A stretch of 64,000 nt of DNA. Source: Vespula vulgaris. Lineage: Eukaryota; Arthropoda; Insecta; Hymenoptera; Vespidae. Every line of letters begins with the position of its first letter. Position 1 is the first letter of the stretch. Position numbers and translations under genes: made by a program. The notes beneath the pieces were generated by a model that did no database searches, had not been told where the DNA came from, and saw nothing but the letters and a program-made list of their open reading frames with translations. Where the stretch lies: positions 9,866,400-9,930,399 of the forward strand of contig NC_066586.1 of assembly GCF_905475345.1 (NCBI RefSeq). The letters run 5' to 3'. Shown in pieces: positions 12,332 through 24,849 of the stretch.

Positions 12332-13281
12332 GATTATGTGCCAAAAGTACCGTTTAAAAAATTAATTAGAAATTAGGCGAGTATGTTTTATTGGGAATTT
12401 TTGTTGTTAATTGTATCTATAAAGATCTTGTATATAAAAATAATTTCGATACATGTCAATTGCAGGCATTGTTTGCAATAAAGCGATGCGTGGGAATAAG
12501 TCGCAATAGTGCTAAGTAAGAAGTTCAGAACGTAAGGCGAAGCATCAGATGTTTTTTAAAGAATTCGATGTTATGATAGAGAATTAAAAAGAAAAGTAAA
12601 ATATTTGCAATAGGGCAACACTGCAGAATATTTACATAAAAAAACAGAATAGAATCGTATCTAGACTGATCATTGTACAAAATTCAAAATAAAATGAAAT
12701 CGTGTAGAGAAAAATTCGGACTCTTAAGATGTCTGCTGATCCAATCGAATTTTCCATCGTCTCTTTGTACGAAAGCGATTTTAACCGTGAATTATATATA
12801 AAAGCGGTGCTCCAGTAGAACTCTTGGAGGATAAATACCGTTCGCAATCTCGACAGGAAAAACACCAAATATAAAAATATCATTCAGAAGAATTGAGATA
12901 TTACGTTTTCTTTTTGAAAAGAGTATCAGGAAGAAGAAAACTTGACGAACTTGCCAAGGAAGAAATATCCTTGGCTATTCAAAAAGGTCAAAGGAATAAA
13001 AAGTGGAATAGAAAGCAAAAAAAGAGTAGAATTAACGAGAGATGATACTTTTTAAAATTTCTCGAGTCGTGTGCAGAAGATTTTGAAAAATACTGACAGT
13101 CAGTAGGAAGAAGAAATTCAAGTTCCAAAAAAAAAAAAACAATGCCATAAAGTAGCTATCGAAATAAAATTCATCGAGAATAAATTCATCGAAAATGTCC
13201 TAAATGAACATCAATGAGAAAACATTGATTCAATATCTGAAAGAGGCATTGTAAAACCGAAAAAAATATTAATTGGTCTAC

Positions 13282-14184
13282 GAAGAAGGCCGCGAAAACA
13301 GTATGAAGAATTACATGCTAATGCCATATTTGGAATTTAAAGTTGTGAATTAGGGGGAGGTGTTCCTGAAGCAAATAGTATCTATCAGAATCGAATCAAT
13401 GGTACCAAGATATTGTACAGGAAGTAGAGATCTCTCATCACGTGTAGTACGTGAAAACTTGTTAATCATTCGAATGATCAAGTACTCATCAGAAGTCAAA
13501 TAAGTTCAAATCGAACGGAACTTGGATCAGCGGAAAGCTCGATTGGTGTTTCAAGATTTTGTTCAGCGTCCTGAGATCCTTTTCAATGAGACTTTTGTGT
13601 CAATATTTTGTCTAACAATTAGCTTCATACATCTCCTGATAGTCTTGCAGATAGAAATGAGATGCTGATTTGACAATTTTATGTCATCTCCGTCTACTTT
13701 TATTTACCTCATCAAAAAGGAAATGTTGATGGAAATTCCTAAGTTATTAACGACTGGATTAGAGGTTTTAATCAAATTTGTAAAAAAATAATGCGACTTG
13801 GAAAAAAGAAACGAGAGACACGCTGGCAGAACTAGAAATTAGGATTAAGATCTACCGCCTGAAAAAGCTTTTTATCCAATGACGATCCTTCTGTATACTT
13901 CTTAAATCAAAGGGTAGACATATTACTGATTATTAAGAATTAATATTCAGAAATTTGGCTGAAATAATCATTTTCAGCGACGATTTAGGGACAAAGAAAT
14001 TCGCAAGAATCCAATTTAACATGCTCGAAGTAAACATATCGACTTCAAGTATCACTTTGTTCAACAAGCCTTGAAGGAGAACCTGGTTAGGATCGAACAT
14101 GTGCTGAGAACTGACATGATCACATGCATTGCTTGGACTGAAATACAAGAAGTGCTTGGAATTGCTGAGTTCAGGAGATTTTAA
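13282..14184 (+). pseudogene. Copia pol remnant (RT and RNase H)
   Basis: Several frames carry copia pol segments. At 13504-13680 the frame has KARLVFQDFVQ and an NETFVSIF block that corresponds to the ETFAPV motif. Around 13720-13790 a MEIPKLL segment corresponds to the IYMExP region. Around 13800-13920 WQN and DPSVYFLNQ correspond to the YxxLxxxGF...DPCVY region. At 14023-14184 the RNase H end KHIDFKYHFVQQAL is followed by a stop. The catalytic YVDD region is not preserved. Multiple frame changes prevent any intact product. Confidence 0.8.
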
Positions 14185-14267
14185 ATTGAATCGGAATCAC
14201 CCACGTCTTGAGAGAAAGTGAGGATTTAACTTTTTTCAGTCACCGATACACAACTGATCTACGCGTA

Positions 14268-14444
14268 TGATACCATCTAGCGGCACAATATGTCGATAAT
14301 TACATCAAATTATATTAAAAATATCGATGATTCGTTTTTCTATCCGTTTTATTCATTGCTTTGTGTATGTATAAAAATACATCTGCTAACTATTATTTAG
14401 TGATTGATTCTTTAAATTTTACATTCCACTTATCTTGTCTAACA
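14268..14444 (+). repeat. 3' LTR of copia-like element
   Basis: Second copy of the 12168-12331 repeat, offset by exactly 2,100 bp at the left edge and slightly longer through a small insertion. It follows the RNase H remnant, as expected for a 3' LTR. Confidence 0.7.
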
Positions 14445-15560
14445 GAAATGTCTATTTACTTATGCAAAATAACAAAATATTAACATTGACATGCTAATAA
14501 AATATTTATAATAAATTAAGAATATATAAATATTATTATTAAAATTAGTAAAATATATCGCTAAATGTATAACAGATCCTAATTCGTCATAATTCATTAA
14601 TTGTAATTCAATAAAGTAATTGCCCATTACTTTTACACGTTTATTATTTGAAGAGCATGTTATTTTATAATATATGTTTCAGATTAAGTTTTCTAAAATT
14701 CTTTATCTCTTGTAATATGTTCATTTTAAAGTTCTTATTAAAACTTAATTTTACAGTTTCCGTATGATTCAAAGAGTGATGGTTTATATGCCGCCATGTA
14801 ATGATTTGGAAGGTTTGAAATCATGGATTAATTTTTTATACATTTCCGAGAAAAATATCGAATTGATTCATAAATAGGTGTTATTGTTAATAAACTCCTT
14901 ACTTAGAACAATACATATTTATGAATTAATCCAATAATTCATAGGAAATATATTAATTTTATTAAATAGAAAACAGCAATAATTATAAAATATATTTTGT
15001 ATATATCCGAAATATGCAGATCATATTCTACAAATATATATTACAAATTTGCAGGTTTTTATCTTCAAGGTGCATATGGAAAATTTCGAAAGTTTTACTT
15101 TCGCTTAAAGTAATAATTTCATTAAAACTTAAAATAGTACCTAAACGATTTCAGATATAATGACTCTTAGAGGACTGGCAGAGAACATAAATAAACTGCG
15201 AACGACTTTTCTTATCGCTTGAAAAATATTCTCGTTAGGAAGATAGTAATGTGAGATTTTCCCGTCTACTCTCATTTGAACGCACTTCGTTTTTGAAACA
15301 AGACGGAGAAGAAAATATAATAAAAAAGGAATGAAAAATGGTACCAACAAATTTTTCATTCCGACTTCGTCAAATATTTTCAGCAATATTCCTTTGGATC
15401 GATAAACTCTTCCTACTCTCATCGAGACGAAGTTTCTTCGAAAATTGTTCTTTGGATTTCTAAAACGCGATAACGTGTAGGAGGCGTAAGGTTAAAATTG
15501 TAAAAGCATTCCATCTGAAATATCGTGACCCGGTATCGAGCGATATGTAGTAAACGTCGG
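14445..15560. other. AT-rich gene-free spacer
   Basis: AT-rich sequence with no identified gene. A minus-strand frame of 93 codons at 15141-15422 contains a hydrophobic stretch (VPFFIPFLLYFLL). It has no family resemblance and no splice context that I could support, so it is not called as a gene. Confidence 0.5.
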
Positions 15561-17224
15561 AAAGAAGTTACATTCAAGAGAAGGGGCGGGTCCGACAGTG
15601 GCCAAGAATGCGCGAGTTTTCTTATCGTGCTAACACGCGCGCGCGGATATGTGCCCTAGAAAATATTGCGTCCCGCATTCGTTAGAAGAAAGCTTAATGT
15701 TCCGTGCACGCGCCGATATCGCCTGCTTCGTAGGGATTTAAGAACGAACGAGCGAAAACTATATTCGATGGGATTTCCGGTATTTATAGTAAAATTCTAC
15801 GACGAAAGATCCTGTAATTTCCATTTTTGTTTAAAAATAGGCATTTTTTCTAGGCGTATTACGATTTCACTATGTTTCTCCACTTGATTTCATCGTCATT
15901 CTTTGGGAAATAAATCAAATTTTTCACTTTTGTTGTTTTATTTTTCAGAATTTATTCATTCAAAGGGGTCAGTAAAATTGTTACTATTTGAATCTTTTTG
16001 ATGTCGAGAAAAAAGCGGAATCGTCAAAAACCACAGGGCCGTTGTCATAATCGAAATTTGTGGAAGGTGCGATCAACCAAAATTCTGCGAATTTATGCTG
16101 ACGTCAGTGATATGACGTTCCGAACTATCCAAGGTTCGAATCCGCTGGCTCGAAACAAATCTGAATGGATTTTAATATTTAAACCGGCTCTTTGTCGACC
16201 GGACATGGTCGGTATGTTTGAACGCGCCAAGTCGAGTGAATAATTTTAATGACTCGAAAGAGCTGATGCAGAAACGACTGCAAAATGAATTTACCAATCG
16301 TGCGTATTCCTGTGTAAATATATACGTATACCTGTACACTTATACATCGTGATATGTTTTATGGGCTCGTTAAAATGGAATCGGTTTGTGGAAGCAAATG
16401 GTAACTGACGAATAGACGCGTGGATGCGCTCGAATATTGTATTTTTTCTTTAATCCATTCAAGATCGTCTCTCGATTCTTTTCCTCCCTCCGTTCTCTCT
16501 CGCTCTCTGTCTTTCCTTTTTAACAATATTTCTTTCTATGGATTTGCTCGTTGCCCGTATGAGCACGATCGCACAGGTTAGCAAGTACTGTGGTCTTGTC
16601 GAATCGGAGATTCTCTTTGCTAGACGCAAGTCCCTCGAAATATTTGGACAAAGCGAAAAGGTGGATCAGACTCGTTGGAGATTACCTTCATGCGAGATGG
16701 AGTGGATAAAGGACAGAGAAGAAGAATGAGAGAGTAAGAGAGGAAGGAAAGAGAGGTCGTGTAAAAAGAGTACCAGTCCCTCGTTCGGATAAACCGTTTG
16801 AAAAATACATTTCTTTCGCTCACTTACGTCTCCTTTGGAACAATTTTCTCGGCACAAAAGGAACGCCGTCAGCGAGGCCCGACATAATCTCGGCGAAAAA
16901 CCGAGGAATCCAATTTAATAATAGTTTTCTTCTCTCTCGAAAGATACAAGCACGATCGAAGCTCGAATGCGAATCACCCTGCCCTTCAAAATTTCCAAGA
17001 TGTGATCTTAACAGATCTCGAAGCGTTATCAAAGTCGAATCGTTCTCACTTGGAAATTCCTCGTTTTTGTGGCTTATTCTTCGTTTATTTGCCTCTTACG
17101 CGCCTCAACGATCTTTTCCTTCTGCATTCAATTCCTGATTCGAGCGACATTTAATGGAAGTTGGCGACAGATGTCGCAGGACGCCTCGTCGCTAATTTAA
17201 ATCCCATCACCCCGCTACTACCGT

Positions 17225-17300
17225 CACGTCCCTCGTTTCCTCCCTCTCTCATCCCCTTTTCTCACTCGCTCTCTCTCATTTTCTCTCTGTCTCTCTTTTT

Positions 17301-17335
<35 letters not shown>

Positions 17336-17374
17336 GTCCCTCTTTTTTCTCATTCTCTCTCTCTCTCTCTTTCA
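17225..17374 (+). repeat. CT-rich tract with (TC)n core
   Basis: A pyrimidine-rich stretch with an uninterrupted (TC)n run at about 17305-17331. The open frame across it (S/L-rich) is a translation of the repeat. Confidence 0.85.
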
Positions 17375-19489
17375 TGATTATCCAACTGAATCAAATTTTG
17401 ATCATACCGCTTTAATGAACATGTGCTCGTTTGCAAACGAATAAGCGTTTATTCGAAATACTCAAACTATTTTTCACATGTGAGAATTCGTTAACGTTCG
17501 AGCGATAACGTTCGAAGTCAATATCATAATTTCCTTTTTTTGTCGCTCATTTATCCAAGATTCTTTGAGCTCGGACTTTTTTTACCCCTGGCAACCATAA
17601 GGCATTTCATATTGCCGCATTTCGTTCGCAAACGAAACTCCATGGCGCTCATCCAACGATCTTTGGCCTGAATGAAAGCAAAGCTAGTAGCGACGAAGCT
17701 TCGAATCGAGAAAGATATCTGAAAAAGCAATTCCCTTTGAAATGCATTAGTATTACAGGATCGCATGATAATTCGTGCAATCATTTTCGAATATATTCTC
17801 GTCGTATGCAGAACTTCATCAACACAATTACACTGGTCTTCGCTTTTTCACGTATACCTAATTGCGAACCATTTTTATTCTTTTACTATCTGCTTTATCG
17901 ATTCCTTCTTTCGCAATACTTCGAGCATAGCTCGATAGATGGGAGGAGCTCCATCTCTTTGATTCTCTTCGGTATGTACTTTATTTTAGATATGTGTGTA
18001 TGTAGTTCTCGATTCGGTAAATAATTTTAATTACATAACGCGTAACTGTTGCGTATTTGATAGTGTTTTTCGATCAACGAACGTAATTAATTTTAATAAC
18101 GGACGGTATCCAAGAAGGACATTGCATCACAGTGAACAACAACAACGATAGTAAGCCCGATGGACATTTCTCTGATTTACATGGGATCGAGCGTTCTCTT
18201 AATATTATGTCGTTCGTTAACGCTGTCAGTTCGCATAAAATGGCAGGTTTTATAATATTATCGCGACGATATCGTTCGGCAATAGTACGATCTCTTTATA
18301 GTCGGTCGAATACAAAATATTCGCGAAATAAGCACGGATTCATTCGCCAAGAACCGCAAACGGACGATCCCATAAATGCGATTGGTTCCTCATGCCAGCT
18401 GAACTACGTGATATCTGATTGGAGTAGGCAATAGTAGTTTCTACTCCCAGTTTTGCTATAGTATGCTTCGGAAATCATGGATGCAATGTAAAATTTAATA
18501 TCATCTCTGTCCGAAATCGAGTCGTATTGAAGTCATCGTTCGAACGTGCAAAACAAGCCTCGATCGCGACCTAATACGATCGTTCACGCAGCCGCCTACC
18601 AAATTAATTGCCCTTTATTTAGCGGTACGTTATATTCCTAATGGCTTTGACCCACTTCTGCTCACCTATTATTACCTACTTTCTTTTTAATCTTTCTTCA
18701 CGATCGTTATGCATTCCCTTGTTCGTTAATAATTCACGCGTGGAGCCGATTTCATCGGCTTTTAGTTAAGAAAATCTCTAATTTTTACATCGAAATTTTA
18801 ATGCTTCTTTTTCGAATAACACTCTTTTATAGAGAGTTGGAAAGAATTCGGTACTTTTAATATTTACGATGTACGTCGTAAAAAATGGAAGAAAACAAAA
18901 AGATACAAATTTTAATGACTTTTAACTGTAGAATCCTATAATTCATTGATACTAGCGACGCATGTAGATAGTACTTCTACCAGTCTTTCATGCCTCTGCC
19001 AAAATTGAAAGAAAACGAGTGCTAAATTGCCGCTAACTATATATAACTATATATAGATACGGGTTGATGCAAGCGCTCGCGGATATTTGGCTTACTTAAT
19101 CCAATTATGTGATCAAGCCTCTCGGCGTATCTGAAAGTACCGTCTTTAAAAATATTGTAAGGCTATATTCTTCCTCGGAAGGACGAAAAGAAACCATCGA
19201 CAAAGGAAGCTCAATTCTAAAATTTATGAAGAGCTACGAGCACGAGAAATATGATAAACCTGCTAAGAAAAGACTTGTAAAATTTCTATAAATTCATCGA
19301 GATAGATCAAGTAGAATAGAAACAGGAATGGCGTGCGTTGTTTATCTGACATTTTTCGTGGCAACTTTGATCGAAGTTAGGCGATCAAAGAAATTAAAAC
19401 GCTTCTATACTCAACGATAGTTATGATTCTCCGAAAGGAGGAATCTAAGAGACGACAACGTCGCTATCCGTTTCTGCAGTTCGCTGTCT

Positions 19490-19561
19490 CCGTCTGACTG
19501 CCTGTCTCTATCTGTCTGTCTCTCCCTCTCTCTCCCTCTCTCTCTCCCTCTCTCTCTCTCA
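19490..19561 (+). repeat. TCTG/TCTC pyrimidine microsatellite
   Basis: Imperfect TCTG followed by TCTCCC and (TC)n units. No coding role. Confidence 0.8.
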
Positions 19562-20816
19562 CTTGCTTTCTCCCGAATGCCAAGTCAATGTTACATTTTA
19601 ATTGGGTCACCCGTTATAATCTGTCATGCAACTAGACGGTCTCGCAGCTGTTTCATCGCCTCTTCTTTGCTCTCCGTTTTCATGAATTGCGTCATTCTCA
19701 CCCTTCCTACATCTTCGCGGGAACTCCCTGCGATTACGTCGAGAAATTGCTGTTTTCGCTGTTTCTCCTTTCGAAAACGAGGTTGTAAGCCGTAACAGCA
19801 CCGTTTCTCTATCCATTTTCTCTCTTTCCCTTCTCTTTTTCTCTTTCTCTTTCTTTTCTTGTCTTTTGTCGTTTCACTCTTACTTCTTCGCTTCTTCAAA
19901 TCGTTCGTTTCATCCATTCTTTGCAATCCTAGTTAAAGCAAAGAATTCCATATCCCGCAATTAGTTAAAAACAGCAAGTTGTCGCGTATCATTGTCGTAG
20001 GCTAATAATATTCAATTAACATTTAATAGACATGAGTAACCAATTTCTATGCCTACCGAGAAAAATTCGTTTCCTTTACGAAGCTTTTTGCTTTGGAAAA
20101 AATTCGAGATAAGTTCAAAAAAATTTTGCTTTTGAATTATAATCGTGACAACGGCTCACCGGTTTTAACGCTTTCTGCGAAGACGCAAAGTTTTGTGTGA
20201 TTCGTCAAGTGGCTTTCAATTACGCGATAATTTCTTCTATCTCTCTCTCTTTTTCTTCTGTTCTCTCATTCGAAGTTTTGCTTTCGGCAGGGTACACGAT
20301 AAAAATGTTAATAAGTAGAAACGAAATTAAATACGTCAAACGATTGAAGTTACCACGAAATACGGTAATTTAATTTAAGCGCTTTAATTTACATTTGATT
20401 CGCTTCAATTATCTATAATTTATGGACTTAATTTACATATAATCGTTATCCATGACTACGTACAGGGAAAATCGTTCTTTTGCTACGCTCGGCCCGTCGA
20501 ATCGCGCCCATAAATTTAAATTCCGCGTTGTACCGCATCGGCTCTGAGAAAAAGGAAGAAGAGGGATAGAGTAAAAAAAGAAAGAAAAAATAAAAAAATA
20601 AAGCAAAAAAAGGAGGGAGACAATACAAGTTTCGACAGGAGGCTAGAAAATTCTTTGTGTTCATGAAAAAAGCGTCTCGAAACGATATTTCGCGCATCCA
20701 AGGACTACGACAAAGCGGTTACGGTCGTCTTCCATAATGATTTATCGGGTATTTACGGCGAGATATTCCATAAGATCAGCCGTTTGGTTGAAAATTCTTA
20801 AAAACTAACGAAGTAA

Positions 20817-20962
20817 AGAAAAGGGAGAGAGAAGAAGATAGACAAAGAGAGAGAGAGAGAAAGAGAGAGAGAGAGGAAGAGAGAAAGAAGGTTAGGCAGA
20901 AAGACTAAGAGAAAGAGCGAGAGATAAGTGATAAAAAAAAGGAAGAAAAAAGAAAAAGAGAG
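20817..20962 (+). repeat. GA-rich purine tract
   Basis: Almost uninterrupted purines with AGAGAG units. On the minus strand it produces the L/S/F-rich frames that should not be taken as genes. Confidence 0.8.
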
Positions 20963-21153
20963 AGGAGGCGCACGAAGCACCTTAACGAAATTTCACTCGC
21001 ACTTGGATGCACGACCTAGCAAAGTGACACTCCTCCGACGAGTAATCGAATTATATCGACGTCTTCCCGGTTCCACCGCCTCCCTAGCATCCTCTTCTTC
21101 CTTCGTGCGACCCCTTGGTAAGGCTCTCTTTGTCCTTCTCTTCGTCGTTGCTA

Positions 21154-21181
21154 TCGTCGTCGTCGTCGTCGTCGTCGTCGT
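21154..21181 (+). repeat. (TCG)n trinucleotide repeat
   Basis: Nine consecutive TCG units. The poly-valine frame across it is a repeat translation. Confidence 0.85.
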
Positions 21182-21299
21182 GATCGCTTGCCGGGACTCT
21201 TCGGCGATTTGCTGATTACTCCGTGAAGGAAAAAAAGGGCAAGAGAAGGGAAGAGAAACGAGCGAGAGAGAAAGCCAGAGACGGGGTTAAACAAGCGGC

Positions 21300-21430
21300 T
21301 TTCTCTCTTTTCTCTTCTCTTCTCTCTACTCTCTTTCTCTTTGCTGACGTTGCCAGTGTGACATCAGGGACGTAGTAACGTTAGTGACACCAAGTACTCT
21401 CTCTCTCTCGCTCTCTCTTTTCTCTCTTCA
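21300..21430 (+). repeat. CT-rich tracts
   Basis: Two CT-rich runs (about 21300-21343 and 21399-21430) flank a short complex segment (about 21344-21398). No gene is seen. Confidence 0.7.
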
Positions 21431-21540
21431 CTCTATGTTTCTCTGCTCATTGTCAGCACGACGAAACAAAAAACGCTCGTTAATCTGCGACAAATTATTT
21501 TTCAACGCGCGATATTGTGCTTAGTTGATCGTTATCAATG

Positions 21541-24426
21541 TCAGCTCTCTTCCATATTTCTCGTTCTACTTGAATTTTTAACTTTTCACGTTTATATCCT
21601 TCGCTTTTATTTTTTTATCATTTTCATCATTTTCTAAGCGATTGTATGTCATAAGTATTTTAGAAAAATGGTTTCGCTAAATTCAACTAAATTTGGAATT
21701 GTACAGTCCCGTTATTTAATTTTTTTTACTTATATCCAGGGATTTCTATCGATTGTATCTTTATATTTTTATAGAAACTGAAATATGGAAATTTTTAATT
21801 TGATATGTAATTAATATAGTTTTAAAAAAACAACCGATTAAGCAAACAATCTTTTTGTATGTACATGGAGGGTAATTTAGTGATTAGATATCGAGTACAC
21901 CAACTGCAATTGAAGATGAAGTTGAAGTAAATGACTTTGAAAACAATGTTAATAATATCAAATCATAAAAGACAGTTACGACTCGTATTAGATATTATAA
22001 ATATGTTGCGGAAATTCTCTGACTGCCCTTGTTTAGAATTTAAAAAGAATATATTAAAATTTTTGAATAAAAAAGAAACAATTTTCTAAAATTGTATTAA
22101 ATAGTTAAAATTGCTTTAGCAGTAACAATACAAGTTAATATCAAAAAGTAATTCTTATTTCTAAAACACATACTATTACCATAAAGATATGATTTATTTA
22201 TTGATATCCTTAACGATATATTAATACTTAGGACTAACAAAACTTATAAATTTATAAGTTGATCGTTAAATATATTTTATTATTTTTAACTATTGAGAAA
22301 TAAAAATGTCTTAATCTTAACCAACTATATCTGTAATTATACTGCTGTAATAAAAATATTTGCAATAGGAAAACTAAAATAAATATCGATATTGTTTTTG
22401 GTAATATATCGATTTCCGTATTTATTGGTTTCGATATTACATATGTCGGTTATGATAAAAATAATTGGTAAAATACCGATATTCCAAAAATATCGGTTTT
22501 AGATTATTGGGCAAAATAATGGTATTAAGGGCTCGTATATATCCTTACCTAGTATTCGACAAGTCAAAATGTACTCAGATGAGTTGGACATGTACATATA
22601 GTAGGTAAAAATGTATCCGTATCCGTTTTAAAATTCAATAGATTAAATAAAGAACACTGAATTTTTGAGCATATATAAAGAAATTAATATATTATTTTGA
22701 AAAACAAAATATTTGTTTATTGCAATAGCGGTTATTACAAAATGAGCCTTTATTACATTATTTATTAAAGGTTTTCTTAAACAATGAATATATATATTTT
22801 GTTTTATATCTATTCTATAAATATAAAAAAATGAAACAACCGTAGGAATTACATTTATTTAAAGATATATAAAATCGCTATTATATCGCTATTATATAAA
22901 AAAAGTCTACATTTCACCATGATTTAAAAAATCTCGAGATTAATGTAAACATATATTCATTTTTATAAAATGTTTATTATTGCTCAGTCTATAAAGAATT
23001 ATTTAATTTTAAACAAAGTGCGAATACTCTTTTTATACTTTGTACTTACTGCACATTTAGTACCTTTCATGTCTTTCTAACAAAGATGCTTGGATTTAAA
23101 AGTAACAGTAATGAAAGGTGCAGGAGTTGCCAAGATTTTTTTGGAATCTACAGTCGAAAGGATCTGTCGATTGGCCTTTTTGTTCGGTCCTCCTTTTGTG
23201 TTAGCGAAAGCGGGGTCATAAGGGGTCTTATTAGCTGAGGTACTTAATTGTAGATGTCCATTGGCACCTTTGTCTCTTTCTATTTATATGCTAATTAGTA
23301 AAAAAGTCAAAGCATAGGCAGATCAACCATTTGCTGTGATGTACGATCATCTAATATATTTCATATAAATAAACAAATTTCATATAAATAAAACAAATTC
23401 TAATAATATACAAGAGCGAGTACAACGGTATAACAATTATTCGCAAAGAAGATAGTTCGTAAAGTAACTTACCATTTTATCTTTTATGCTATAGTTAAAT
23501 ACTTATATCGTTGATGACTTTTCATACATGACAAAATACTTTTTTATTAAAACATAAAAAATTAAATTTGTTATACTTCTAAAATGTTTAAGAACAAAAA
23601 ATATTCAGAAGACACATAATATTTATTAAGATGATAAGACATTTTTATTCAAGATTGGTTAAAAAATTGTTAGAAAATTACAAATAATTTTCACTTTTAG
23701 TAATGATAGTGACTTACCTAGTTTTGTTCATCTCGATAAATGACGGATAGAAATCGAATGGAAGAAAAGAATCTTCAAAAGGTTATCTTTCCCTCTACTC
23801 TCATGAGTCCGTAATTGGAAGCTTAATGCTCGCTCGCGCTCCCGATAAAAAGATCTCTCCAATTAGCGAAGTAAGCCAGAAAGACGATAAGACACGGCCT
23901 GCCATGTCGACGATAAACATCGCAAATACTAATACACTTTTTCATATACATGTATAGATTCCTGTGTAAATTTCTGCGGTAATGATTACGTCGGTTAATA
24001 GATTGTCGTCAATAATTCGAATAAGTATTGTACGCGCGTTCAACAGCATATGCGTTCAACGGCACTCGTGTTTGATAAAATTAACGATAATAACAATCGC
24101 AGTTATTAATAAGCCATGATATATATCGACAAATTGTAGATATATACCACAATTGTAGAGAACAGAGACGTCTAACTGTGTATTTACTAGAACAAGAATT
24201 AACTTGCGATTTTCCTATTCTTTTATCTCACCGCCATCGACCTAACATACAGCGAATAAACGTATATAATGAAGATAAATCAACAAATTTGGATTGAAAT
24301 CATAACGATTGTTATTTTGTCTCAACGAACTTCTGTCTTACCGATCCTTGTTTTTGAGGATTACGTGCGTCGGTAGAAGGACTCGTGAGTGTATATACGC
24401 CTCTTCAATTTGGTCTGACTAATATT
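21541..24426. other. AT-rich island without genes
   Basis: Composition falls back to strongly AT-rich between two mid-GC regions. No open frame longer than about 60 codons with protein-like composition is present. The section 22370-22510 repeats words such as ATATCGAT and ACCGATATT, including a perfect hairpin. An old transposon insertion is possible but no coding remnant was recognised. Confidence 0.5.
22475..22497. repeat. Perfect 9-bp hairpin
   Basis: ACCGATATT (22475-22483) and AATATCGGT (22489-22497) are exact reverse complements with a 5-base loop. Related words (TATCGATTTCCG, TTTCGATATTAC, TATGTCGGTTATG) occur in the preceding 100 bp, which suggests decayed inverted or tandem repeats. 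Confidence 0.7.
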
Positions 24427-24552
24427 TCAAGCGGCTAGACATTCGGAAAGAATTGACGAGGTACGCGCTCCTCGGCAAGACAGTCTTTTCGTTCGTGAAG
24501 CAGCCTGGCGTCGAAGGGATTTTAGGGGGACGGGAGCTTTGGCGGCGGCCAT
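24427..24552 (-). CDS. Possible small ORF or first exon, unknown
   Basis: I do not recognise this. On the minus strand an ATG at 24552 sits in a strong initiation context (A at -3, G at +4) and opens a 41-codon frame starting MAAAKAPVPLKS, rich in A, R and S, ending in a stop at 24427. The frame is also open upstream as far as an ATG at 24840 (137 codons in all). The AAAATGGCCGCC surroundings resemble YY1/Pho-type sites found near promoters, so this may mark a promoter and not a coding start. The local composition is GC-richer than the AT-rich DNA on both sides. It could equally be a chance frame. Confidence 0.2.
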   Translation of the reverse strand: MAAAKAPVPLKSLRRQAASRTKRLSCRGARTSSILSECLAA

Positions 24553-24849
24553 TTTGTTGTTTGTGCAAGTTCGGCCCTCATACTCGACCTTGGGAATCCG
24601 CCATACCATCCTCGAGTACATCCCATTGCTGCACCTAATTGCAAATAACGGGCTAAACGAATGCTTCCCGAGAAGGTATGCGGAAGAACTCAAAAACGAA
24701 TTATTTCCTTGGAAATGATTGGAAGGGAATACATTGGTTACTTTAATAGGCTCGGCGATAGGGCTCAGTAGATAGTAAGTCGAAAGAAAAGAGGCCCAAG
24801 AACCCTGTTGGCTTCTTTCCAATACGTTATACGGACGCATACGTTCGTA

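Larger units (their letters stand above)
12168..14444 (+). mobile_element. Decayed Ty1/copia LTR retrotransposon
   Basis: Direct repeats at 12168-12331 and 14268-14444 bracket a broken plus-strand coding region with Ty1/copia hallmarks. In order, these are a basic RRRPRKQYEEL segment (13282-13340), an RT segment KARLVFQDFVQ (13536-13570), a downstream MEIP-like segment (13728-13740), and an RNase H C-terminus RSKHIDFKYHFVQQALKEN (14026-14082). The integrase-RT-RNase H order is that of copia, the reverse of gypsy. The internal length of 1.9 kb is less than half of an intact element, and frameshifts and stops are frequent, so it is inactive. No target-site duplication was visible. Confidence 0.85.
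15561..21540. other. Mid-GC noncoding region with pyrimidine tracts
   Basis: Base composition rises here and CpG-containing words become common, with several long CT- or GA-rich tracts. Open frames at 15666-15887, 15998-16243, 18132-18434 and 19624-19926 show no recognisable domain, and the last two are partly low complexity. I see no gene. It could be distal regulatory or intergenic DNA upstream of Rbp6. Confidence 0.5.

Noticed and set aside
15141..15422. 93-codon minus-strand frame considered as a membrane protein
   Set aside because: A single hydrophobic stretch without further support in AT-rich DNA next to transposon remnants.
16131..16143. GGTTCGAATCC-like B box suggesting a tRNA gene
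   Set aside because: The flanking bases do not pair to form a T-stem or an acceptor stem, and no A box with correct spacing was found upstream.
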